Assembly (NCBI GenBank): GCA_903832015.1
Contig: CAIKZX010000096.1
Span: 1-46,601 of the forward strand
Direction: 5' to 3'
Length of the DNA: 46,601 bases
Origin: an uncultured Actinomycetes bacterium
GTDB lineage: Bacteria > Actinomycetota > Acidimicrobiia > Acidimicrobiales > RAAP-2
The stretch's first letter is position 1, and each line of letters begins with the position of its first letter. The notes beneath the pieces are model-generated. The model made no database searches. It was given only the letters and a program-made list of their open reading frames with translations, and was not told where the DNA came from. A program made the translations under genes and the position numbers. Positions 1 to 14,406 of the stretch are shown piece after piece.

Positions 1-290
1 CCGATCTCCAGTGGCAGGAGATGTTCTACGAAGAGCGCTTCTCCGAGGTGTTCTTAGACGCTGACCTGCCCGATTACGTGAAGTGGGCAGAATCAATGGG
101 TGCGGTGGGACTGCGTGCACGAACTATCGAAGAAATGCATGATGCGATTCGTCAAGCAAATGCGATCCATGACCGCTCGGTAGTCATTGACTTCCGCACC
201 CCTGCGTCGGAAAAGGTTTTTCCGATGGTGGCCGCCGGTGCCTCCAATGATGACATCATGGTGCACCCCCTTCAAGAGGTACCGAGCTGA
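1..290 (+). CDS. ilvB: Acetolactate synthase large subunit, C-terminal part (5' truncated by window)
   Basis: Frame open from nt 3 (DLQWQEMFYEERFSEVF...), typical AHAS large-subunit C-terminus; stop TGA overlaps the ilvN ATG (TGATG). Confidence 0.93.
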   Translation, partial: DLQWQEMFYEERFSEVFLDADLPDYVKWAESMGAVGLRARTIEEMHDAIRQANAIHDRSVVIDFRTPASEKVFPMVAAGASNDDIMVHPLQEVPS

Positions 291-829
291 TGACCCCCGA
301 GCCATTCTTAGGCGAGGTTGACCGGACCCCGGTCACTCACCATATTCTTTCGGTGCTGGTAGAGAACAAGGCCGGTGTACTCGCCCGTATCGCCGGACTG
401 TTCGCACGCCGCGGATTCAACATCTACTCACTCGCGGTCGCCCCTTCCGAGGGGGAGGCCCGTTTTTCGCGCGTAACTATCGTGGTGGACGCCGAATCGG
501 CCCCGCTGGAACAGATTGTTGGCCAGCTCAACAAATTAATTAATGTCGTAGCCATTACCGACCTCGCCCCCAAAGACGCGCTGGAGCGCGAACTGTTGCT
601 GGCCACGGTCGTTACCGATGGTGAGAATCGTGGCCGAATTTTGGGGTTGGTCGAGATGTTTAACGCCTCCATTGTCGATGTGGACGCCCGCTCGCTTACC
701 TTGATGTTGGCGGGCACCCCGGGGACCTGTGACGACCTCGAAAAAGCTATGGAGAGTTTCGCCGAGGTGGAATTACACCGAACGGGACGGGTCGCACTAC
801 CTAGACTTACTAAGACTGAAGAGAACTAA
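290..829 (+). CDS. ilvN: Acetolactate synthase small (regulatory) subunit, ACT domain
   Basis: [41 protein letters not shown] signature; follows ilvB and precedes ilvC. Confidence 0.96.
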   Translation: MTPEPFLGEVDRTPVTHHILSVLVENKAGVLARIAGLFARRGFNIYSLAVAPSEGEARFSRVTIVVDAESAPLEQIVGQLNKLINVVAITDLAPKDALERELLLATVVTDGENRGRILGLVEMFNASIVDVDARSLTLMLAGTPGTCDDLEKAMESFAEVELHRTGRVALPRLTKTEEN

Positions 830-845
830 GGAAAAGAGGAGAACC

Positions 846-1883
846 ATGACCACGATGTTCTACAAAGAAGATGCCAAGCCGGAATTCTTGAAAGACAAGA
901 AGATTGCCGTCTTGGGATATGGATCACAGGGCCACGCCCACGCCCTCAACCTGCACGAATCGGGCTATGACGTACGCGTTGGCTTGCGTGAAGGTTCGTC
1001 TTCAATCGCCAAGGCGAAAGAGGCGGGACTCAAGGTCACCAGCATGGCGCAGGCCTGTGAAGAGGCCGATGTAATCATGATGCTCGTTCCCGACACCGAC
1101 CAAAAGAAGACCTACGACGAAGCGGTGGCCCCCCACCTGACGGCCGGCAAGTGTCTCTTGTTCGCCCACGGATTCAACATCCGCTTTGGACTAATCAACC
1201 CACCCGCCGATGTCGACGTCGCGATGGTTGCGCCTAAGGGACCCGGCCATTTAGTTCGTCGCACCTACAAAGAGGGCGGCGGAGTACCCGCGCTCATTGC
1301 CATCCATCAAGACGCCACCGGCAACGCGCACAACATCGCTCTGGCCTACGCCGACGGCATTGGCGCTACTCGCGCGGGTGTTCTCGAGACAACCTTCACC
1401 GAAGAGACCGAGACAGACCTCTTTGGCGAGCAGGCGGTCTTGTGCGGTGGCGTGTCGGCCCTGGTTAAGGCGGGCTACGAAACCCTCGTGGAAGCGGGAT
1501 ACCAGCCCGAGAGTGCTTACTTTGAATGCCTCCACGAGCTCAAGCTCATTGTGGACCTGATGTACGAAGAGGGAATTACCGGTATGCGCTTTAGTGTTTC
1601 GGACACCGCCGAGTACGGCGACCTGACTCGTGGTTCTCGAGTCATCACCGAATCAGTGAAGCACGAGATGAAGAAGATTCTGACCGAAATTCAAGACGGT
1701 ACCTTCGCTAACGAGTGGATCAAAGAAAACGAGATTGGTCGCCCGCGCTACCACGAACTTCGTGAAGCCGGCAAGAAGCACCCCATTGAAGAGATTGGTA
1801 AGAAGCTTCGTGCGATGATGCCATTCGTCTCCGCGGGTAAGCAGAAGGTATCCGAAGTCTCCGGTGGCGACACCGACAACTAA
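846..1883 (+). CDS. ilvC: Ketol-acid reductoisomerase
   Basis: [23 protein letters not shown] Rossmann motif and full-length KARI. Start set to ATG 846 ([10 protein letters not shown]) after GGAGAACC; the ORF-track start at 729 overlaps ilvN. Confidence 0.97.
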   Translation: MTTMFYKEDAKPEFLKDKKIAVLGYGSQGHAHALNLHESGYDVRVGLREGSSSIAKAKEAGLKVTSMAQACEEADVIMMLVPDTDQKKTYDEAVAPHLTAGKCLLFAHGFNIRFGLINPPADVDVAMVAPKGPGHLVRRTYKEGGGVPALIAIHQDATGNAHNIALAYADGIGATRAGVLETTFTEETETDLFGEQAVLCGGVSALVKAGYETLVEAGYQPESAYFECLHELKLIVDLMYEEGITGMRFSVSDTAEYGDLTRGSRVITESVKHEMKKILTEIQDGTFANEWIKENEIGRPRYHELREAGKKHPIEEIGKKLRAMMPFVSAGKQKVSEVSGGDTDN

Positions 1884-1892
1884 AACTTCTGG

Positions 1893-3047
<1,155 letters not shown>

Positions 3048-3049
3048 TC

Positions 3050-4249
3050 ATGTCGACACGCATTAGTCATCTATTGGCCGGACTCTCTCCCAGCGCGACC
3101 TTGGCGGTCGACGCGAAGGCTAAGGCCCTCAAGGCCGCCGGCGAGCCCGTAATTGGTTACGGGGCTGGAGAACCAGACTTTCCGACCCCCGCCCATATCG
3201 TCGATGCGGCCGCTAAGGCCTGTTTTGGCATTGTGAACCATAAGTACACCCCGACCCCCGGGTTACCCGAACTTCGAGAGGCCATCGCCCAAAAGACTCT
3301 TCGTGACACCGGACTGTCCATTAAGCCCAGCCAAGTCCTCGTGACCAATGGGGGTAAGCACGCGGTGGCCACGGCCTACATGACGCTGTTAAATCCCGGT
3401 GACGAAGTCTTGATTCCCGCACCCTTTTGGACGACCTACCCCGAAGCGGTCTATTTAACCGGGGCGACCCCGGTGGCGGTACCCACCAGTGAGGCCAACG
3501 GCTTTCGGGTGACGGTGGAGGATCTGGAAAAGTACCGTACCCCAAAGACGAAGTTGCTCACCTTTGTTTCTCCCTCTAACCCAACGGGCGCCGTGGTCGC
3601 CCCCGACGAGGTGGCCGCGATTGGACGTTGGGCCGCCGAGCATGACATCTGGGTTCTGGCCGACGAAATTTATGAGCACCTGGTATACGGTTCGGCGAAA
3701 AATGTTTCCATGCCCGTCGTAGCTCCCGAGCTAGGGGACCGCTGGGTGGTGGTGAATGGTGTGGCGAAGACGTACGCCATGACCGGCTGGCGAGTGGGCT
3801 GGATGGTGGGCCCCCAAGATGTAATGGACGCCGCCATTACCTTCCAGAGTCAAACGACATCGAACATTTCGAATATTTCGCAACGGGCAGCGATAGCGGC
3901 ACTAGAGGGAGACTTGACGGCGGTAATGGAGATGCGCACCGCTTTTGATCGCCGTCGCCAGGTCATGACCCGAATGCTCAATGAGATTGATGGGATCAGT
4001 TGTGCCGAACCGGAAGGTGCCTTTTACTGCTACCCCAACGTGCAGGGCCTACTGGGTCGTTCGCTCTCGGGACGTACCTCGCACAGCTCAGCGGAACTAG
4101 CGTCCTACCTACTCGAAGAGATCAAGGTTGCGGTCGTTCCCGGCGAGGCCTTTGGTACACCCGGCTTCGTTCGCTTGAGCTACGCCCTGAACGACGCCGA
4201 TCTCGTCGAAGGTCTCGAACGAGTCCAACAATTTGTCAGCAGGGGCTAA
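3050..4249 (+). CDS. Pyridoxal-phosphate aminotransferase, aspartate aminotransferase-like (class I/II)
   Basis: [32 protein letters not shown] and FVRLSYA motifs. Confidence 0.93.
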   Translation: MSTRISHLLAGLSPSATLAVDAKAKALKAAGEPVIGYGAGEPDFPTPAHIVDAAAKACFGIVNHKYTPTPGLPELREAIAQKTLRDTGLSIKPSQVLVTNGGKHAVATAYMTLLNPGDEVLIPAPFWTTYPEAVYLTGATPVAVPTSEANGFRVTVEDLEKYRTPKTKLLTFVSPSNPTGAVVAPDEVAAIGRWAAEHDIWVLADEIYEHLVYGSAKNVSMPVVAPELGDRWVVVNGVAKTYAMTGWRVGWMVGPQDVMDAAITFQSQTTSNISNISQRAAIAALEGDLTAVMEMRTAFDRRRQVMTRMLNEIDGISCAEPEGAFYCYPNVQGLLGRSLSGRTSHSSAELASYLLEEIKVAVVPGEAFGTPGFVRLSYALNDADLVEGLERVQQFVSRG

Positions 4250-4300
4250 CCCGCCTCCCCATCCTTTAGGCTGGGGTGACCCCCCAACGAAAGGCAGTGC

Positions 4301-5875
4301 GTGGCTCGCGTTCTGGTTACCGAAGAAATCGCTGAATCTGGTCTGGACGAATTGCGTCAGGCTGGGCACGAAGTAGACATTCGCCTCGGACTCACCCCGG
4401 ACGAGCTTCTCGAGGCCGTGGTTGGGGCACAGGCACTCATCATTCGTTCTTCCACCCAAGTAGATGCCGCGACTCTCCAGGCGGGTAAAGATTTGGTCGT
4501 CGTTGGTCGGGCCGGAATTGGCCTCGACAACGTCGATGTACAACGAGCCACCGAACTGGGCGTCATGGTGGTTAACGCGCCGGTATCGAACATCCTCTCC
4601 GCCGCCGAACAAACCATGGCCCTGTTGCTGAGCCAAGCTCGCAATATTCCCCAGGCCCACGGTGCCCTGAAGCAGGGTAAGTGGGAGCGCTCAAAGTGGG
4701 AGGGGGTTGAGTTACACGGAAAAACCCTCGGCATTATTGGGCTGGGCAAAATCGGTGCTCTAGTGGCTACTCGGGCGGCGGCCTTTGGCATGCGCCTCGT
4801 TGCCTACGACCCCTTCATCTCCGAAGAACGGGCTCGCACGATGGGGGTTCAGAGTATGACCCTTGACCAATTACTGGCGGAAAGTGATTTCATTACCATC
4901 CATCTGCCGAAGAACAAGGAGACCACGAATCTTCTTAACGCGGAATCACTAAAGAAAACCAAGCCTGGCGTGCGCATCATTAACGTGGCGCGAGGAGGGA
5001 TCGTCAATGAGGCCGACCTCGCGGCGGCAATCACTTCGGGTCACGTGCAAGGAGCGGCGCTCGACGTATTCGAGAAAGAGCCCACGACGGAGTCGCCCCT
5101 CTTTGAACTACCCTCGGTCGTGGTAGTACCTCACCTCGGCGCATCAACGGTAGAGGCGCAAGACCGCGCCGGTGCGACAATCGCCGAGCAGGTTCAACTC
5201 GCTCTCGCGGGTGACTTCGTACCCTTCGCCGTTAATGTCTCGGCTGGTGAGGTGTCGACCAGCGTGCGTCCCTTTATGGGACTCGCCGAGCTGCTGGGTC
5301 GCTTTTTGGGTGGACTCTTGGACGGGGAGCCGGCCGATATGGAGATCTTCTACCAGGGCGAATTGGCGGGAGTTTCCAACAAGATTCTGACGCTCTGCGC
5401 CCTGAAGGGCCTCTTCGCCTCGACTGGTCACGAAGGTGTCTCCTTCGTAAACGCCACCACACTCGCCGAAGAGCATGGCGTCACGGTTAGGGAAACCGCG
5501 TCGCCCGACAGTCCCGAATTTGTGAACCTCATTACGGTCCGTTCGGGGGAGTACGCAGTGGCGGGAACCCTGTTGACCTTGGGAACGCGCGTGGAGATGC
5601 GTATTGTTTCCATCGACGGACACAGCGTGGAGATTACTCCCACGGCACACATGTTGGTGGTCCGCAACAACGACCAACCCGGCATGATTGGCCGGGTTGG
5701 TACCGTGCTGGGCGAAGCGGGTATTTCCATTGACCAGATGTCAGTGGCACCCAACCCCAACACCAAAACGGCGCTCATGGTCCTGTCCACTCCGAGCGCA
5801 ACGCCTCCATCGGTGGTGGCAACACTGAACGCGTCAGAGGGTCTATTCGGCATTCACGCCATCACCCTCAAGTAG
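4301..5875 (+). CDS. serA: D-3-phosphoglycerate dehydrogenase (long form with ACT domain)
   Basis: GKTLGIIGLGKIGALVATRAAAFGM, NVARGGIVNE and C-terminal ACT NNDQPGMIGRVGTVLGEAGISIDQMSV; GTG start with AAAGG upstream. Confidence 0.95.
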   Translation: MARVLVTEEIAESGLDELRQAGHEVDIRLGLTPDELLEAVVGAQALIIRSSTQVDAATLQAGKDLVVVGRAGIGLDNVDVQRATELGVMVVNAPVSNILSAAEQTMALLLSQARNIPQAHGALKQGKWERSKWEGVELHGKTLGIIGLGKIGALVATRAAAFGMRLVAYDPFISEERARTMGVQSMTLDQLLAESDFITIHLPKNKETTNLLNAESLKKTKPGVRIINVARGGIVNEADLAAAITSGHVQGAALDVFEKEPTTESPLFELPSVVVVPHLGASTVEAQDRAGATIAEQVQLALAGDFVPFAVNVSAGEVSTSVRPFMGLAELLGRFLGGLLDGEPADMEIFYQGELAGVSNKILTLCALKGLFASTGHEGVSFVNATTLAEEHGVTVRETASPDSPEFVNLITVRSGEYAVAGTLLTLGTRVEMRIVSIDGHSVEITPTAHMLVVRNNDQPGMIGRVGTVLGEAGISIDQMSVAPNPNTKTALMVLSTPSATPPSVVATLNASEGLFGIHAITLK

Positions 5876-5887
5876 GGAGAAGGCGAG

Positions 5888-6889
5888 TTAGTCCTCGGGG
5901 TCGAAGGGCACGACGGGCGCAATGGCGTCGAGTCGAGCCATAACCTCGTCAGTCAACAAGGGGAGCACGTCGAGTGCGGCCATGTTCTCGTGAACCTGCT
6001 GAACATTTGACGCTCCGGTGATGACGGTAGAGACGTGCTCATTCTTGACGCACCACGCCAGGGACAGAGCAGCGAGAGAGACGCCGAGTTCGTCGCTGAC
6101 CTTCTTGAGCTCAGTAACCTTTGCGTTGGTCTTGGGGTCGGTGAGTACACTGTGCAACCACTCGTAACCTGGAAGAGTCGCGCGGGAACCAGCGGGAACA
6201 CCGTTTAGGTATTTTCCGGTCAAGAGGCCCGAAGCTAATGGAGACCAGATCGTGGTACCTAGGCCAATATCTTCGTACAGACGGGCGTATTCGACCTCGA
6301 AGCGCTGACGGTGGAGCAGGTTGTACTGCGGCTGTTCCATGACGGGCTTCTGGAGGTGGTGCTTATCGGCAATGGCCCAAGCGGCGCGAATCTCGTCGGC
6401 GCTCCATTCGCTCGTTCCCCAGTAGAGGGCCTGTCCTCGAGAGACCATGTCGCTCATGGCCCAAACGGTCTCTTCGATGGGGGTGTTCTTGTCGGGGCGG
6501 TGGCAGAAGACCAAGTCCACAAAGTCCAACCGCAAACGCTCGAGTGATCCCTCGATGCCCTGAGTGAGGTACTTGCGGTTCAGGGTGTTCTTCATGTTGG
6601 GCATATTGTGAATGCCCCAGTACAACTTGGTGGAAATTACGTATTCGTGTCGAGCCCAGCCGAGGTCTTTGATCGCGGCCCCCATGACCGACTCACTGCG
6701 ACCGGCTTCGTAGCCTTCGGCGTTATCGAAGAAGTTCACGCCAGCCTTTTTGGCGGCGTCCATGGACTCGGCGGCCAACTGAACAGATTCGAGCTGACCC
6801 TGCTTAGCGAAGGTCACCCAAGAACCAAAGGAAAGAACACTGACCTGAAGGCCAGAACGGCCCAGTCGACGATAAATCATTTCTGCCAT
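5888..6889 (-). CDS. Aldo/keto reductase (Kv-beta-like subfamily)
   Basis: [38 protein letters not shown], and [11 protein letters not shown]. Confidence 0.9.
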   Translation of the reverse strand: MAEMIYRRLGRSGLQVSVLSFGSWVTFAKQGQLESVQLAAESMDAAKKAGVNFFDNAEGYEAGRSESVMGAAIKDLGWARHEYVISTKLYWGIHNMPNMKNTLNRKYLTQGIEGSLERLRLDFVDLVFCHRPDKNTPIEETVWAMSDMVSRGQALYWGTSEWSADEIRAAWAIADKHHLQKPVMEQPQYNLLHRQRFEVEYARLYEDIGLGTTIWSPLASGLLTGKYLNGVPAGSRATLPGYEWLHSVLTDPKTNAKVTELKKVSDELGVSLAALSLAWCVKNEHVSTVITGASNVQQVHENMAALDVLPLLTDEVMARLDAIAPVVPFDPED

Positions 6890-6956
6890 GTTGGCTCCTT
6901 ACGAGTTGTCAAACGGACACCGCAGCCCGCCTCTGTGAGGTTAGTGGGTGGAGCCC

Positions 6957-6986
6957 TAGACGGCCAGACTGCTCGGGGGCTAGGGT
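6957..6986 (+). promoter_or_regulatory. Candidate promoter of the leuA leader: -35-like TAGACG (6957-6962), 18 nt spacer, -10-like TAGGGT (6981-6986)
   Basis: Direct reading. The -10 ends 7 nt before the leader ATG, so the predicted TSS is at or next to the ATG. Confidence 0.5.
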
Positions 6987-6993
6987 GGGGGAG

Positions 6994-7025
6994 ATGACAA
7001 CCACTACCTTGCTACTACTGCACTA

Positions 7026-7026
<1 letters not shown>
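6994..7026 (+). CDS. leuL: Leader peptide MTTTTLLLLH (four Thr then four consecutive Leu codons), candidate leuA attenuator peptide
   Basis: ATG ACA ACC ACT ACC TTG CTA CTA CTG CAC TAG, followed by competing hairpins and an intrinsic terminator before leuA. Confidence 0.85.
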
Positions 7027-8775
<1,749 letters not shown>

Positions 8776-8779
8776 CGAA

Positions 8780-9382
8780 CTACTCCTGCATCGTTGAGTT
8801 CAGCGCGTGCGAGGCGTGGGTGCGTTCGTACTGCTCAATCGCCGAGGACTGGCGCAAGGTAAGTCCGATATCGTCCCAGCCCTCCAACAGGCGTTCTTGG
8901 GTAATGGCGTCCATGGCGAAGGGTTGAATCCAGTCAAAATCCGCCACCTCGACCACCAGTCGTTCAACGTCAACAATCACGGGAGTATGCGGGGACTGCT
9001 CGACGATGCCCTGGAGTTCTTCAACGAGTTGCGCTGAGAGTTGAACGATGACGAGTCCCTGTTTGGAGGAATTGTTTCGGAAGATGTCACCAAAAGAGGA
9101 GGAGATTATGGCGCCAAAGCCGTAATCCATGAGGGCCCACACTGCGTGTTCACGCGATGACCCGGTCCCAAATCGAGGTCCCGCAACCAAGATGGCGGCC
9201 CCTTGGTGCTCCGGTTGATTCAAAACGAAGGTCGGATCGTCGCGCCACTCGCTAAAGAGTCCTTGGCCAAAACCGGTACGCTCCACACGCTTCAGCCATT
9301 CGGAGGGAATTATTTGGTCGGTATCCACGTCCGATCGTCGCAGGGCGACTGCGGTACCCGTCACGCGGGATACGGCCTTCAC
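8780..9382 (-). CDS. leuD: 3-isopropylmalate dehydratase small subunit
   Basis: [33 protein letters not shown], and [17 protein letters not shown]. Confidence 0.97.
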   Translation of the reverse strand: MKAVSRVTGTAVALRRSDVDTDQIIPSEWLKRVERTGFGQGLFSEWRDDPTFVLNQPEHQGAAILVAGPRFGTGSSREHAVWALMDYGFGAIISSSFGDIFRNNSSKQGLVIVQLSAQLVEELQGIVEQSPHTPVIVDVERLVVEVADFDWIQPFAMDAITQERLLEGWDDIGLTLRQSSAIEQYERTHASHALNSTMQE

Positions 9383-10779
9383 GCCAAAACCTCATCGGGG
9401 GTGGCGAAGCGACCCTTCAGCGCGGTGGCGGCGGCCACCGCGGGCGAGAGTAGGTGCGTGCGCCCCTGACGCCCCTGGCGCCCCTCGAAGTTTCTATTCG
9501 AGGTTGAGGCACTGCGCTGTCCGGGAGTGAGTTGATCGGGGTTCATCCCGAGACACATTGAACACCCCGGTTCACGCCACTCAAATCCGGCGTTAATAAA
9601 TATCTGATCGAGACCCTCGGCCTCAGCTTGTGTTTTTACTCGGTGCGAACCCGGTACCACGAGGGCGCGAACGGAACTCGCGACCCGACCTCGTTTCGCG
9701 ACGGCGGCCGCCGCGCGCAAGTCTTCGATACGTGAGTTGGTGCACGACCCAATGAACACGACGTCCACCGGAATCTCTCGCATGGGGGTATTGGCTTGTA
9801 GACCCATGTAGGTCAAGCTGCGTTCGGCGGTGGCGCGCTCTTCGGGGTCACTGAAGGTCGAGGGATCGGGCACGACCCCGTCGATGGCGACCACTTGGGC
9901 GGGGTTGGTGCCCCAGGTCATGAATGGTTTGAGAGTGGTGGCGTCGATAACAACTTCGTGGTCGAAGTGGGCATCCTCGTCGCTCACCCAGTTTCGCCAA
10001 TTGGTGGCTAGGGAATCGAATTTGGTCATATCTATATTGGGTCGATTCTTGAGGTAGTCAATGGTGGTTTCGTCGACACCGATGAGTCCCGCTCGAGCAC
10101 CCGCCTCAATTGACATATTGCAAATAGTCATGCGACCCTCCATGGAGAGTTCGGAAATCGCCTGGCCGCGATATTCAATGACGTACCCGGCCCCACCACC
10201 GGTGCCGAGCCGCTGGACAATGGCGAGAACGATATCTTTGGCCCCGACTCCGGCGGGAACCGCACCGGTAAGGGTGACGGCCATCGTCTTGGCTTTTTGC
10301 TGGGGCAGTGTTTGGGTGGCCAAAACGTGCTCCACCTCACTGGTCCCGATGCCAAAGGCCAAGGAGCCGAAGGCGCCGTGGGTTGAGGTGTGCGAGTCAC
10401 CGCAGACAATAGTCATGCCCGGCTGGGTCGCTCCAAGTTCGGGCCCAATGACGTGAACGATGCCTTGGTTCTCATTGCCGCGCGCGAAGAGGGTGATGCC
10501 AAATTCGCGGCAGTTCTCATCCAAGGCTTCAAGTTGTCTTTTGGAGGTGGGGTCCGCAACGGGTACCGAAAGGGGGTCGGTAGGCACGTTGTGGTCGGCG
10601 GTAGCGAGCGTTAGATCGGGTCGTCGCACGGGGCGACGGTTGAGTCGAAGTCCATCGAAGGCTTGCGGACTGGTGACCTCGTGCACGAGGTGCAGGTCAA
10701 TGTACAACAGTGCCGGCTCTCCCACCGGGGCGACAACGAGGTGCTCTTCCCAGAGCTTTTCGTAGAGGGTCTTACCCAT
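9379..10779 (-). CDS. leuC: 3-isopropylmalate dehydratase large subunit
   Basis: [68 protein letters not shown], and [15 protein letters not shown]. Confidence 0.97.
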   Translation of the reverse strand: MGKTLYEKLWEEHLVVAPVGEPALLYIDLHLVHEVTSPQAFDGLRLNRRPVRRPDLTLATADHNVPTDPLSVPVADPTSKRQLEALDENCREFGITLFARGNENQGIVHVIGPELGATQPGMTIVCGDSHTSTHGAFGSLAFGIGTSEVEHVLATQTLPQQKAKTMAVTLTGAVPAGVGAKDIVLAIVQRLGTGGGAGYVIEYRGQAISELSMEGRMTICNMSIEAGARAGLIGVDETTIDYLKNRPNIDMTKFDSLATNWRNWVSDEDAHFDHEVVIDATTLKPFMTWGTNPAQVVAIDGVVPDPSTFSDPEERATAERSLTYMGLQANTPMREIPVDVVFIGSCTNSRIEDLRAAAAVAKRGRVASSVRALVVPGSHRVKTQAEAEGLDQIFINAGFEWREPGCSMCLGMNPDQLTPGQRSASTSNRNFEGRQGRQGRTHLLSPAVAAATALKGRFATPDEVLA

Positions 10780-11255
10780 TACCGAATCGCGTGAATAGTG
10801 ACCGAGAGCGAACCAGAGGGGGCGTCGTAGGTCACCAAGTCACCGACCTTGTGTCCCAAGAGGGCTGACCCTAATGGGGAGGTGGGTGAAGCGACAAGCA
10901 CATCCTCGGGCTTTTCTTCGATACTGCCAATAAAGAATTCCTGCGCATCGTCGGGGGAGTCACCCTCGTAGATAACCGCCACGATTGACGCGTGCTGCAC
11001 TTCGCTCGCCGTGGCGTCGCGGGCGATGATCTCGTGATTGCGAATGACCTGGTCAATTTGGCGTACTCGTGATTCCATCTTGCCCTGGTCATCTTTGGCG
11101 GCGTGGTAGTCACCGTTCTCCGACAGGTCGCCGAGTAGTCGGGCGGCTTCAATCACGCGGGCAATCTCAGTGCGGCCCACCGTCGTGAGGTGGTGGTACT
11201 CCTCTTTGAGTTTTTCTAGTGTTTCTTGGGTAATACGGTGAATTTCGCCAGCCAT
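10779..11255 (-). CDS. greA: Transcription elongation factor GreA
   Basis: [51 protein letters not shown]; stop overlaps the leuC start. Confidence 0.95.
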   Translation of the reverse strand: MAGEIHRITQETLEKLKEEYHHLTTVGRTEIARVIEAARLLGDLSENGDYHAAKDDQGKMESRVRQIDQVIRNHEIIARDATASEVQHASIVAVIYEGDSPDDAQEFFIGSIEEKPEDVLVASPTSPLGSALLGHKVGDLVTYDAPSGSLSVTIHAIR

Positions 11256-11366
11256 GGCCGTTCCTTGGTCTTCGGTAGTTCAAATTGTACCGTGAAACCA
11301 GCCAAATCTCCTAGGCCGTTTTGCCCTGAGCCGGTGAGTCAAGCAAAATAGAGGGGAGGAGGAGCC

Positions 11367-12380
11367 ATGGTCACATATCGCGTTGCCGTCATTGGGGGCG
11401 ACGGGATTGGTCCTGAGGTCACCGCCGCTGCCCTGGAGGTTGTCGAAGCCCTCGGTGTCAAACTCGATACCACCGACTTTGATCTCGGCGCCGCCCGCTA
11501 TCTACGCGACGGGTTTGTCCTAGATGAACCCACGCTTGAGTCGCTGCGCACCTTTGACGCCATCATGCTCGGGGCCATTGGGCCCGCCATTGGTGACACT
11601 CGAATTCCCGGAGGCACCCTCGAGCGGGGACTCTTGCTCAAGATGCGCTTTGCGCTTGATCTGTATATCAACTACCGGCCCTTCTTCGGCGTTGCTGGTT
11701 CGCTGGCGCAAGGATGCGACTTCGCCATTGTTCGCGAAAATACTGAGGGCCCCTACGCCGGTGAAGGTGGCACGTTGCGCTACGGCACGGTTAACGAGGT
11801 GGCCACGCAAGGTTCGGTGAACACGCGATTCGGCGTTGAACGTTGTGTCCGCTACGCCTTTGAGCGCGCTAGTACTCGGGAAGTAAAAAAGGTAACGCTC
11901 GTTCATAAAACGAATGTTCTCACCTACGCCGGGGACTTGTGGAACCGTGTCGTACAAGAGGTCTCGGTGGAGTACCCCAACGTTGAAGTTGACTACAACC
12001 ATGTCGACGCCGCTTGTATTTACTTGGTCGAACAACCCGAACGGTACTCCATCATCGTGACGGACAATCTCTTTGGCGATATTCTCTCCGACCTCGCCGG
12101 CTCGGTAACGGGCGGCATTGGGTACGCGGCCAGCGCCAACTTAAATCCAGCCAGAACTGGTGCATCACTCTTCGAGCCCGTACACGGCGCCGCCCACGAT
12201 ATCGCCGGGCTGGGCCAAGCCAACCCCCTCGCCGCCATCTCCTCGGCGATGCTGATGCTCGAGCACCTCGGTGAATTTGAAGCGGCCACGAAGTTGTCCC
12301 AAGTCGTGCGAGACTGTAAGCCCGAGGGCTCCGTGCTCGGAACCCGCGCAGTAATCGATGCCGTGAAGGAAAGGTTTTAG
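11367..12380 (+). CDS. leuB: 3-isopropylmalate dehydrogenase
   Basis: IGGDGIGPEVTAAALEV, NLFGDILSDLAGSVTGGIG, EPVHGAAHDIAG; placed between leu and ilv genes. Confidence 0.9.
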   Translation: MVTYRVAVIGGDGIGPEVTAAALEVVEALGVKLDTTDFDLGAARYLRDGFVLDEPTLESLRTFDAIMLGAIGPAIGDTRIPGGTLERGLLLKMRFALDLYINYRPFFGVAGSLAQGCDFAIVRENTEGPYAGEGGTLRYGTVNEVATQGSVNTRFGVERCVRYAFERASTREVKKVTLVHKTNVLTYAGDLWNRVVQEVSVEYPNVEVDYNHVDAACIYLVEQPERYSIIVTDNLFGDILSDLAGSVTGGIGYAASANLNPARTGASLFEPVHGAAHDIAGLGQANPLAAISSAMLMLEHLGEFEAATKLSQVVRDCKPEGSVLGTRAVIDAVKERF

Positions 12381-13307
12381 ATGCCCATTACCCCAACCAA
12401 GAAGATCTGGGCCAACGGAACGTTGGTTGACTGGGAGAAGGCGACGACACACGTCTTGAGCCACACCTTGCACTACGGCACCGGGGCCTTCGAGGGCATT
12501 CGTGCCTACAAAACGTCAAGTGGACCTGCGGTATTTCGTCTGCGCGAGCACATGACTCGTCTAGCCAACAGTTGCAAAATCTTGATGATTGATCTGCCCT
12601 ACAGCGTGGAAGAGCTCATTGCCGCAACCAAGGAGGTCGTTCGCGTCAACGACCTAGAAAATGGTTGCTACATCCGCCCCCTCGTCTACCTGGGCTACGG
12701 GGAAATGGGCATCAACCCACTCAACTCACCCGTGGAGGTCGTCATTGCGGCCTGGCCGTGGGGCGCGTACTTGGGTGATGAGGGTGTGGAGAATGGAGTC
12801 AAGATGAAGATCTCCTCTTGGAACCGCCACCACCCGAACGTGTTTCCAACTGGCTCCAAAACGGTGGGGGCCTACGTAAACTCGAGTCTGGCGAAGGTGG
12901 AAGCGTTAAAGGCCGGTTACGACGAGGCAATCATGCTCGGCACCGATGGTCGAATCTCTGAGTGCTCGGGTGAGAACTTGTTTATTGTTCGAGACGGTGT
13001 GATTATCACACCACCATCAAGCGAGGCCGGTGCTCTGGCGGGCATCACACTTAATTCGGTGGTAAAGATTGCGACTGACCTCGGCTACGAAGTTCGCTAC
13101 GAGTCACTACGCCGAGACGACCTCTACATCTGCGACGAGGCATTCTTGACCGGAACGGCCGCTGAGGTCGTTCCGATTGGCTCCGTCGACGACCGGGCCA
13201 TTGGTTCGGGCAAGCCAGGTCCGATCACGAAGCAGATTCAGTCCACCTACGCTGCCGCGGTGCGCGGTGAAATTCCGGCCTACGAAGCGTGGCTCAGTCG
13301 CGTATAA
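12381..13307 (+). CDS. ilvE: Branched-chain amino acid aminotransferase
   Basis: WANGTLVDWEKATTHVLSHTLHYGTGAFEGIRAY, YVNSSLAKVEALKAGYDEAIML, GRISECSGENLFIV. Confidence 0.96.
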   Translation: MPITPTKKIWANGTLVDWEKATTHVLSHTLHYGTGAFEGIRAYKTSSGPAVFRLREHMTRLANSCKILMIDLPYSVEELIAATKEVVRVNDLENGCYIRPLVYLGYGEMGINPLNSPVEVVIAAWPWGAYLGDEGVENGVKMKISSWNRHHPNVFPTGSKTVGAYVNSSLAKVEALKAGYDEAIMLGTDGRISECSGENLFIVRDGVIITPPSSEAGALAGITLNSVVKIATDLGYEVRYESLRRDDLYICDEAFLTGTAAEVVPIGSVDDRAIGSGKPGPITKQIQSTYAAAVRGEIPAYEAWLSRV

Positions 13308-13383
13308 CTGTTCAAAGATAGAACGGTACACTGCACTTTCAATCTGTTCGCCAGGTCACCGGGTGAGCTCAAAATAGGAAATC

Positions 13384-14406
13384 ATGACTCTTAGTAATAG
13401 TGAAATCGAATTAATCCGCCGGTCCTTCATCAAGTTTGGACCCGACGTGGTGCTCGACGTCGTTGATCAGTTAGATCTGCGCTCGAGTTCGCAGCTAAAA
13501 GCGGTCGTGGGCATACCGCTACGAACCTTGCAGCAAAAGCGCGATACCGTGAATTTTGCGACCACCGCACCCCTGCCCGCACTCATGGGTCTACTCGAAG
13601 TTATGTCTCACGAAACACTCGACCGGGTAGTCGAAGTACTCGCTGACCACGCTGAATTGCCCACAAAAGATCAACTGAGTGATGCAATCGCTACCGTCCA
13701 GGGCGAAGGAGTTGATGATAGCCACGTGATCGCCCTTATGGCGTTTGCGATTGCGAACGAATTTCCCGCGGGTCCACACTGCGTGGCGCTACTCGAAGAA
13801 CGCCCCCAGTGGCAGCTGCCCCCCTTGCCCGAGGTCATAAAGGCTGCCCCTTTTTTGCAGGAAAAGGCGAGTAACGACGAAGTGAAGGCTCAACGGCAGG
13901 CACGGCGTGAGGCCGAAAAAGCAAAGAAAAAGGTGACTCAAGAACGTGTCGCCCACACCAAGAAAAAAGCTGCCGGCGCGGCGCCCGCAGCCAAACCAAC
14001 GATGGCGCCGGTCCTCGCCGAGAGAGCTCCAATCACCGTGCTACCAGTGGATCGACGCCGGTACTTGCTCACCCCGCTCGAAAGCTCAACCTTTGACGTG
14101 GAGCACCCACTCGTCGGGTTCCTCGTTCATACGGAAGTCCCCTTTAGCGACGTGGACCCAACTCAGCCCGAGATCAACGCGAAGGAACGATACGCACTCG
14201 TCATTGGCGTCGGGGAGAGCGCACTCCTGGTTCGTGGGATTTATTCGAAGGAAACGCCCACCCGTCACCTCTTCGGTGCGTGGCGCCGCCTAGGCCTCGA
14301 CCACCTTTCGTACATCGACGAAAATCGATTGGCCATTAACACCGTAGGCACTTCATTCGCCAAAGTGGGAGCACTCACCAATGAAGAGTGGAACGCGCTC
14401 TTTTAG
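13384..14406 (+). CDS. Hypothetical protein, two apparent domains joined by a Lys/Ala/Glu-rich charged linker
   Basis: 340-aa ORF, SD-like AGGAAATC, no recognisable family; linker KAQRQARREAEKAKKKVTQERVAHTKKKAAGAAPAAKP. Confidence 0.75.
   Translation: MTLSNSEIELIRRSFIKFGPDVVLDVVDQLDLRSSSQLKAVVGIPLRTLQQKRDTVNFATTAPLPALMGLLEVMSHETLDRVVEVLADHAELPTKDQLSDAIATVQGEGVDDSHVIALMAFAIANEFPAGPHCVALLEERPQWQLPPLPEVIKAAPFLQEKASNDEVKAQRQARREAEKAKKKVTQERVAHTKKKAAGAAPAAKPTMAPVLAERAPITVLPVDRRRYLLTPLESSTFDVEHPLVGFLVHTEVPFSDVDPTQPEINAKERYALVIGVGESALLVRGIYSKETPTRHLFGAWRRLGLDHLSYIDENRLAINTVGTSFAKVGALTNEEWNALF

Noticed and set aside
729-845. N-terminal extension of ilvC in the ORF track
   Set aside because: Overlaps ilvN in another frame; the conserved KARI N-terminus begins at [10 protein letters not shown] (846) with its own SD.
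4264-4300. GGGGTGACCCC hairpin before serA as an attenuator
   Set aside because: 4-bp stem, no T-tract, no leader ORF; insufficient support.
4109-4660. 183-aa minus-strand ORF, and 5144-5677 opposite serA
   Set aside because: Shadow ORFs antisense to aminotransferase/serA.
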